This document shows, piece by piece, positions 61,125-64,000 of a stretch of DNA of 64,000 nt. The translations under genes and the position numbers were made by a program. Position 1 is the stretch's first letter. Each line of letters opens with the position of its first letter. Location of the stretch: assembly GCF_016901225.1 (NCBI RefSeq), contig NZ_JAFEUL010000001.1, forward strand, positions 300,773 through 364,772. The letters are read 5' to 3'. Origin of the DNA: Actibacterium sp. 188UL27-1. Lineage in GTDB: Bacteria; Pseudomonadota; Alphaproteobacteria; Rhodobacterales; Rhodobacteraceae. The notes under the pieces are model-generated. The model was not told the DNA's origin and ran no database searches. It worked only from the letters and a program-made list of their open reading frames with translations.

Positions 61125-61922
61125 ATGACCAAGATCCTTGCCACCGCGCTGGCATTCTGGGCATCCGCCACGGCGGCAACTGCCCATTTCCAACTGATCT
61201 ATACCGAAGATACCGGTTTGACCCAGACGGGGTCAGTGCCGCTGAAATTGCTGTTCTGGCACCCGTTTGAGAACGGTGCCGTGATGGATATGGCCCGCCC
61301 GCAGCAGCTTTTTGCCGTCCATCGCGGGGAACGGATGGATCTGATGGGCAGCCTTGAAGAGACCGTTTTTACCGGGGCCGAGAATGCAGGTCGCGCCTTT
61401 AATGCCAGCTTGCCGGTCAAACGGTCCGGCGATTACGTGCTGGTGGTCGTGCCCGAGCCGTATCTGGAAGAAAGTGAAGACACGTATATCCAGCAATTCA
61501 CAAAGACGTATCTGAACCGCCGGGGCCTGCCCACAGATTGGACAAACCCCATGGGCCTGCCTGCAGAGATCCTGCCGCTGGTCAAACCTCATAATGTCAT
61601 CGCCGGTTCAACCTTCACGGGCCGTGTGATGCGGGACGGTGCTCCCGTTGCGGGGGCTGAAATCGAGGTGGAATACATGGCGGCAGAGCCCGACATGGCG
61701 GCCAATGCGGCCGGTCCGGCAACCGCCACGCCGCCACCCGGCGGTGCAGTTGTCATCCTGTCGGATGAGCAGGGGTATTTCTCGTTCGGTGTACCGAAGG
61801 CGGGCCATTGGGGTTTTGCCGCACTTGGCGTGGGGCCAGAGACGCAATTCAACGGCAAAGACCTGTCCCAGGACGCTGTCCTGTGGATCCGTGCCCATGA
61901 CCTGATTGAAGGGGGGGAGTAG
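61125..61922 (+). CDS. DUF4198 periplasmic subunit of Co/Ni ECF transporter (NikK-like)
   Basis: A 265-residue secreted protein with signal MTKILATALAFWASATAATA and mature start HFQLIYTED, which puts a histidine at or next to the new N-terminus. It belongs to DUF4198: LKLLFWHPFENG, a KRSGDYVLVVVPEPYLEESED block, and a carboxypeptidase-regulatory-like beta-domain from about 165 (AGSTFTGRVMRDGAPVAGAEI). In KMLQO transporters this K subunit presents or binds the metal. GGAG precedes the ATG. Its stop overlaps cbiM by one base (TAGTG). Confidence 0.82.
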   Translation: MTKILATALAFWASATAATAHFQLIYTEDTGLTQTGSVPLKLLFWHPFENGAVMDMARPQQLFAVHRGERMDLMGSLEETVFTGAENAGRAFNASLPVKRSGDYVLVVVPEPYLEESEDTYIQQFTKTYLNRRGLPTDWTNPMGLPAEILPLVKPHNVIAGSTFTGRVMRDGAPVAGAEIEVEYMAAEPDMAANAAGPATATPPPGGAVVILSDEQGYFSFGVPKAGHWGFAALGVGPETQFNGKDLSQDAVLWIRAHDLIEGGE

Positions 61923-62539
61923 TGCATATCGTCGATGGGGCCCTGGCGGCCCCGGTCGTGGTGGCGGGCACTGTTCTGGCTGTCGCAGGGGTTGCGCGCG
62001 GGTTGCGTGACATACCGCTGGAACGGATCCCGGCCACCGGTGTGCTGGCCGCCACGTTCTTTGTCGCGTCGCTCATCCATGTGCCGGTCGGGCCCAGTTC
62101 GGTCCATCTGATGTTGAACGGACTGGCCGGGCTGGTCCTGGGCTGGGCCGTCTTTCCGGCGGTGCTTGTGGGCCTGATCCTGCAGGCGGCTTTCTTTGGT
62201 TTTGGTGGCTTGACCGTATTGGGGGTGAACACCCTGATCGTCGCCTTGCCCGCGATTGCGGTTCATCTGGCGCTGCGCCGGGCTATTTCCGCCGCACCCC
62301 CACCCAAAGCCGCGATCTGGGGCGCCGTGGGCGGCGCTGCGGCGATTGCGCTGACAGCATGTTGTGTCGCCTTGGCCTTAACGCTGGGCGGCGATGCGTT
62401 CATCCCCGCGGCACAACTGGTTTTGATCGCTCACTTGCCGGTCATGCTGGTCGAAGCGGCGCTGACGGGTGCGGCCATCTATCTGATGCGGCTGGTCAAA
62501 CCCGAACTCTTTCACCCCATGGTCAGGGTCGCGGCGTGA
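61922..62539 (+). CDS. cbiM: Cobalt/nickel ECF transporter substrate-binding subunit CbiM
   Basis: A 205-residue membrane protein that binds the metal ion. The start is GTG, giving MHIVDGALAAP, where Met1 and His2 are the known metal ligands of CbiM/NikM. Later conserved histidines are in SLIHVPVGPSSVHLMLNGLAG near residues 55-72. Six or seven helices are present. The B12 riboswitch upstream suggests cobalt. It overlaps the next start (TGATG). Confidence 0.92.
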   Translation: MHIVDGALAAPVVVAGTVLAVAGVARGLRDIPLERIPATGVLAATFFVASLIHVPVGPSSVHLMLNGLAGLVLGWAVFPAVLVGLILQAAFFGFGGLTVLGVNTLIVALPAIAVHLALRRAISAAPPPKAAIWGAVGGAAAIALTACCVALALTLGGDAFIPAAQLVLIAHLPVMLVEAALTGAAIYLMRLVKPELFHPMVRVAA

Positions 62540-63102
62540 TGCGGCCCCTCGCCGTGCTGCTGTTGCTGATCTGCTGGCCTGGTGCGGCGATGGCCCACGG
62601 CGTGATTGCCGATATCTTCGCAAGCGGTGGTCAGATCGAAGGGGAGATCGCCTTTTCAAGCGGGCATGTGGCGGCTGGTGCAACTGTCATCGTCACGGAT
62701 CCCCAAGGTACTGCTTTGGGGGAAACGATCACAAACGATGACGGTTTCTTTTCGTTTGTCCCGGTTCAGCCAGTGGCCCACCATTTTCGCGCGGATCTGG
62801 GCTCGGGCCATGTCGCGGTCATGGTGATGGCGGAGGCCGAGATCCGCGCCCTGATGATGGGGCAAAGCCCGCGCCCTGCCACGCCGAGTGACGAGGTGAG
62901 ACCGGAAGCGAGCGCAACGACTACAGAGGATCAACAGGCCCTCGCAACGCTGATCCGGCAGGAAACCCGCCTTCTAAAGCGAGAGATCGCGGCTCTGCGC
63001 GAGCGGCAGACCTTCCAGTCCATCCTGGGTGGGATTGGCTACATTGCCGGTCTGTTCGGGTTGGGCTTTTACCTGGCCGCGCGGCATCGGTTGGACCGAT
63101 AG
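62539..63102 (+). CDS. ECF transporter accessory subunit (NikL/CbiL-like)
   Basis: A 187-residue protein. The signal peptide MRPLAVLLLLICWPGAAMA is followed by a mature HGVIADIFASGGQIEG start, again with an N-terminal histidine. A beta-sandwich follows (GATVIVTDPQGTALGETITN, DDGFFSFVP). A short coiled segment leads to one C-terminal helix (ILGGIGYIAGLFGLGFYLA). It replaces the CbiN subunit of classic CbiMNQO systems. It lies three bases before cbiQ. Confidence 0.8.
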   Translation: MRPLAVLLLLICWPGAAMAHGVIADIFASGGQIEGEIAFSSGHVAAGATVIVTDPQGTALGETITNDDGFFSFVPVQPVAHHFRADLGSGHVAVMVMAEAEIRALMMGQSPRPATPSDEVRPEASATTTEDQQALATLIRQETRLLKREIAALRERQTFQSILGGIGYIAGLFGLGFYLAARHRLDR

Positions 63103-63105
63103 GGC

Positions 63106-63882
63106 ATGTCATCGGTCTTTCCAGTTTCGGCCCTGGGGCGCGAGGGTGCAGGCGGCCTGTCTGCCACAGACCCCAGATTGCGCATTGTCACGGCGGCCAT
63201 ATTTGCGGTCATCTGCGTGTCCCTTACCAGTTTGATCGCGCTACTGCTGGCGCTGGCGGGCGCCGTTGCCCTTGCCGCGGGGTTTAACCTGCCCGCAGGC
63301 CCAACGGCGCGGCGCATGGCGGCGATGGATGGTTTCATCCTGTTTCTTCTGATCTCTTTGCCCTTCACGGTGCCAGGCGCCCCGCTATTCACGCTCTGGG
63401 GACTGACAGCCAGCCTGGAGGGACTAACCCTCGCCATGCAAATTGCGCTGAAATCCAATGCCGTGATCCTGAGTGTCATGGCGCTGGTAGGGACGGTCTC
63501 GCCGGTTACCTTGGGCAGCGCGCTCCACGCATTGCACGTGCCCGGCGCCTTGGTGCATCTGCTGCTGTTCACGACCCGGTATATCGGGGTGCTGCAAGAC
63601 GAATATGCCCGCCTGCGATTGGCCATGCGCGCGCGAGCCTTTCGCCCGGCCAACACGCTGCATACTTATCGCAGCTTTGGTTACCTGGTGGGTATGATGC
63701 TGATCCGCGCGCTCGACCGGTCCGACCGGATCATGGAAGCCATGAAATGCCGGGGCTTTGACGGTCGTCTGCATGTAATGGCCCGGTTTCGGCTGGCATA
63801 TGCCGATTGGATTTTTGTAGGCGTGATTGGGTTAGGTCTGTTGGCGCTTATCGGGGTTGAATGGTGGTTGCGTGCTGCTTGA
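63106..63882 (+). CDS. cbiQ: Cobalt ECF transporter transmembrane subunit CbiQ
   Basis: A 258-residue T-component with about five helices. The cytoplasmic coupling motifs are seen as RLRLAMRARAF near residue 165-176 and DRIMEAMKCRGFDGR near 205-220; these Ala-Arg-Gly type motifs contact the ATPase. Its end overlaps the cbiO GTG by 11 bases. Confidence 0.92.
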   Translation: MSSVFPVSALGREGAGGLSATDPRLRIVTAAIFAVICVSLTSLIALLLALAGAVALAAGFNLPAGPTARRMAAMDGFILFLLISLPFTVPGAPLFTLWGLTASLEGLTLAMQIALKSNAVILSVMALVGTVSPVTLGSALHALHVPGALVHLLLFTTRYIGVLQDEYARLRLAMRARAFRPANTLHTYRSFGYLVGMMLIRALDRSDRIMEAMKCRGFDGRLHVMARFRLAYADWIFVGVIGLGLLALIGVEWWLRAA

Positions 63883-64000
63883 ATTGTCTGGTGTCACGTT
63901 TGGCTATACTGATCGTCCACCGATCCTGTGCGGTGCAGACCTGACCCTCGCCGCCGGGGAGCGGCTTTGCGTGACCGGTGCGAACGGATCAGGGAAATCA
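63872..64000 (+). CDS. cbiO: Cobalt ECF transporter ATPase CbiO, N-terminal fragment
   Basis: The first 43 codons of an ABC ATPase, from GTG to the window end. The sequence MLLELSGVTFGY leads into Walker A GANGSGKS, where the window stops. It completes the K-M-L-Q-O gene order. Confidence 0.88.
   Translation, partial: MLLELSGVTFGYTDRPPILCGADLTLAAGERLCVTGANGSGKS

Noticed and set aside
1-64000. tRNA, rRNA, insertion sequence, integrase or phage genes
   Set aside because: None was seen in intergenic regions on either strand; all gaps are short or explained by regulatory structures.

Overview
The window looks like chromosomal DNA of a marine or soil alphaproteobacterium of the Rhodobacterales (roseobacter group). 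The basis is high G+C, tightly coupled operons, GTG and TTG starts, and a typical gene set: malyl-CoA lyase, a TIGR02302-type low-complexity membrane protein, DUF6525, DUF1826, DUF2161 and a VPLPA-CTERM protein. All family assignments come from reading the translated sequence; no database search was run. I see no tRNA, rRNA, CRISPR array, insertion sequence or phage gene.

Layout. 1-5.5 kb: an alpha-galactoside uptake island with the N-terminus of a GH36 alpha-galactosidase, two permeases and a binding protein on the minus strand, and a divergent IclR regulator and ATPase. 5.5-9.1 kb: a protein with two Ig-like repeats, then a DUF6525/DUF1826/COG0523-GTPase operon. 9.1-13.4 kb: an Rrf2 regulator and an iron-type ABC transporter whose ATPase lies on the opposite strand. 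13.4-22.7 kb: a tandem SnoaL-like protein and two further sugar ABC systems (MalFGK-like and FrcBCA-like). These two share a TTGCA-N6-TGCAA operator although no LacI regulator is encoded here.

22.7-31.2 kb: housekeeping and storage genes, namely polyprenyl diphosphate synthase, a tRNA methyltransferase, phaA and phbB for polyhydroxybutyrate, an EAL protein, tag and a VPLPA-CTERM surface protein. 31.2-44 kb: TlpA-like thioredoxin, argH, lysA, the TIGR02302 protein, a zinc-ribbon protein, ftsEX, plsC, a PPOX flavoprotein, malyl-CoA lyase and a DUF2161 nuclease-fold protein. 44-47.5 kb: an AraC/GyrI regulator, a DJ-1/PfpI protein, a small lipoprotein and a LysR regulator.

47.5-56.2 kb: a minus-strand envelope operon (DUF4129, DUF4350, MoxR, DUF58, SpoIIM-like, RDD) followed by three paralogous multi-spanning membrane proteins. 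56.2-60.7 kb: a CheB-CheR-PAS fusion without a kinase domain, preceded by CtrA-like boxes and followed by an unrecognised protein. 60.7-64 kb: a cobalamin riboswitch leading a K-M-L-Q-O type ECF metal transporter, cut off by the window end.

The strongest candidates for something under-described are the MoxR operon with its triplicated membrane partner, the shared operators without a local regulator, the repeat element found between two convergent gene pairs, and the DUF1826/COG0523 operon facing an Rrf2-metal transporter unit.
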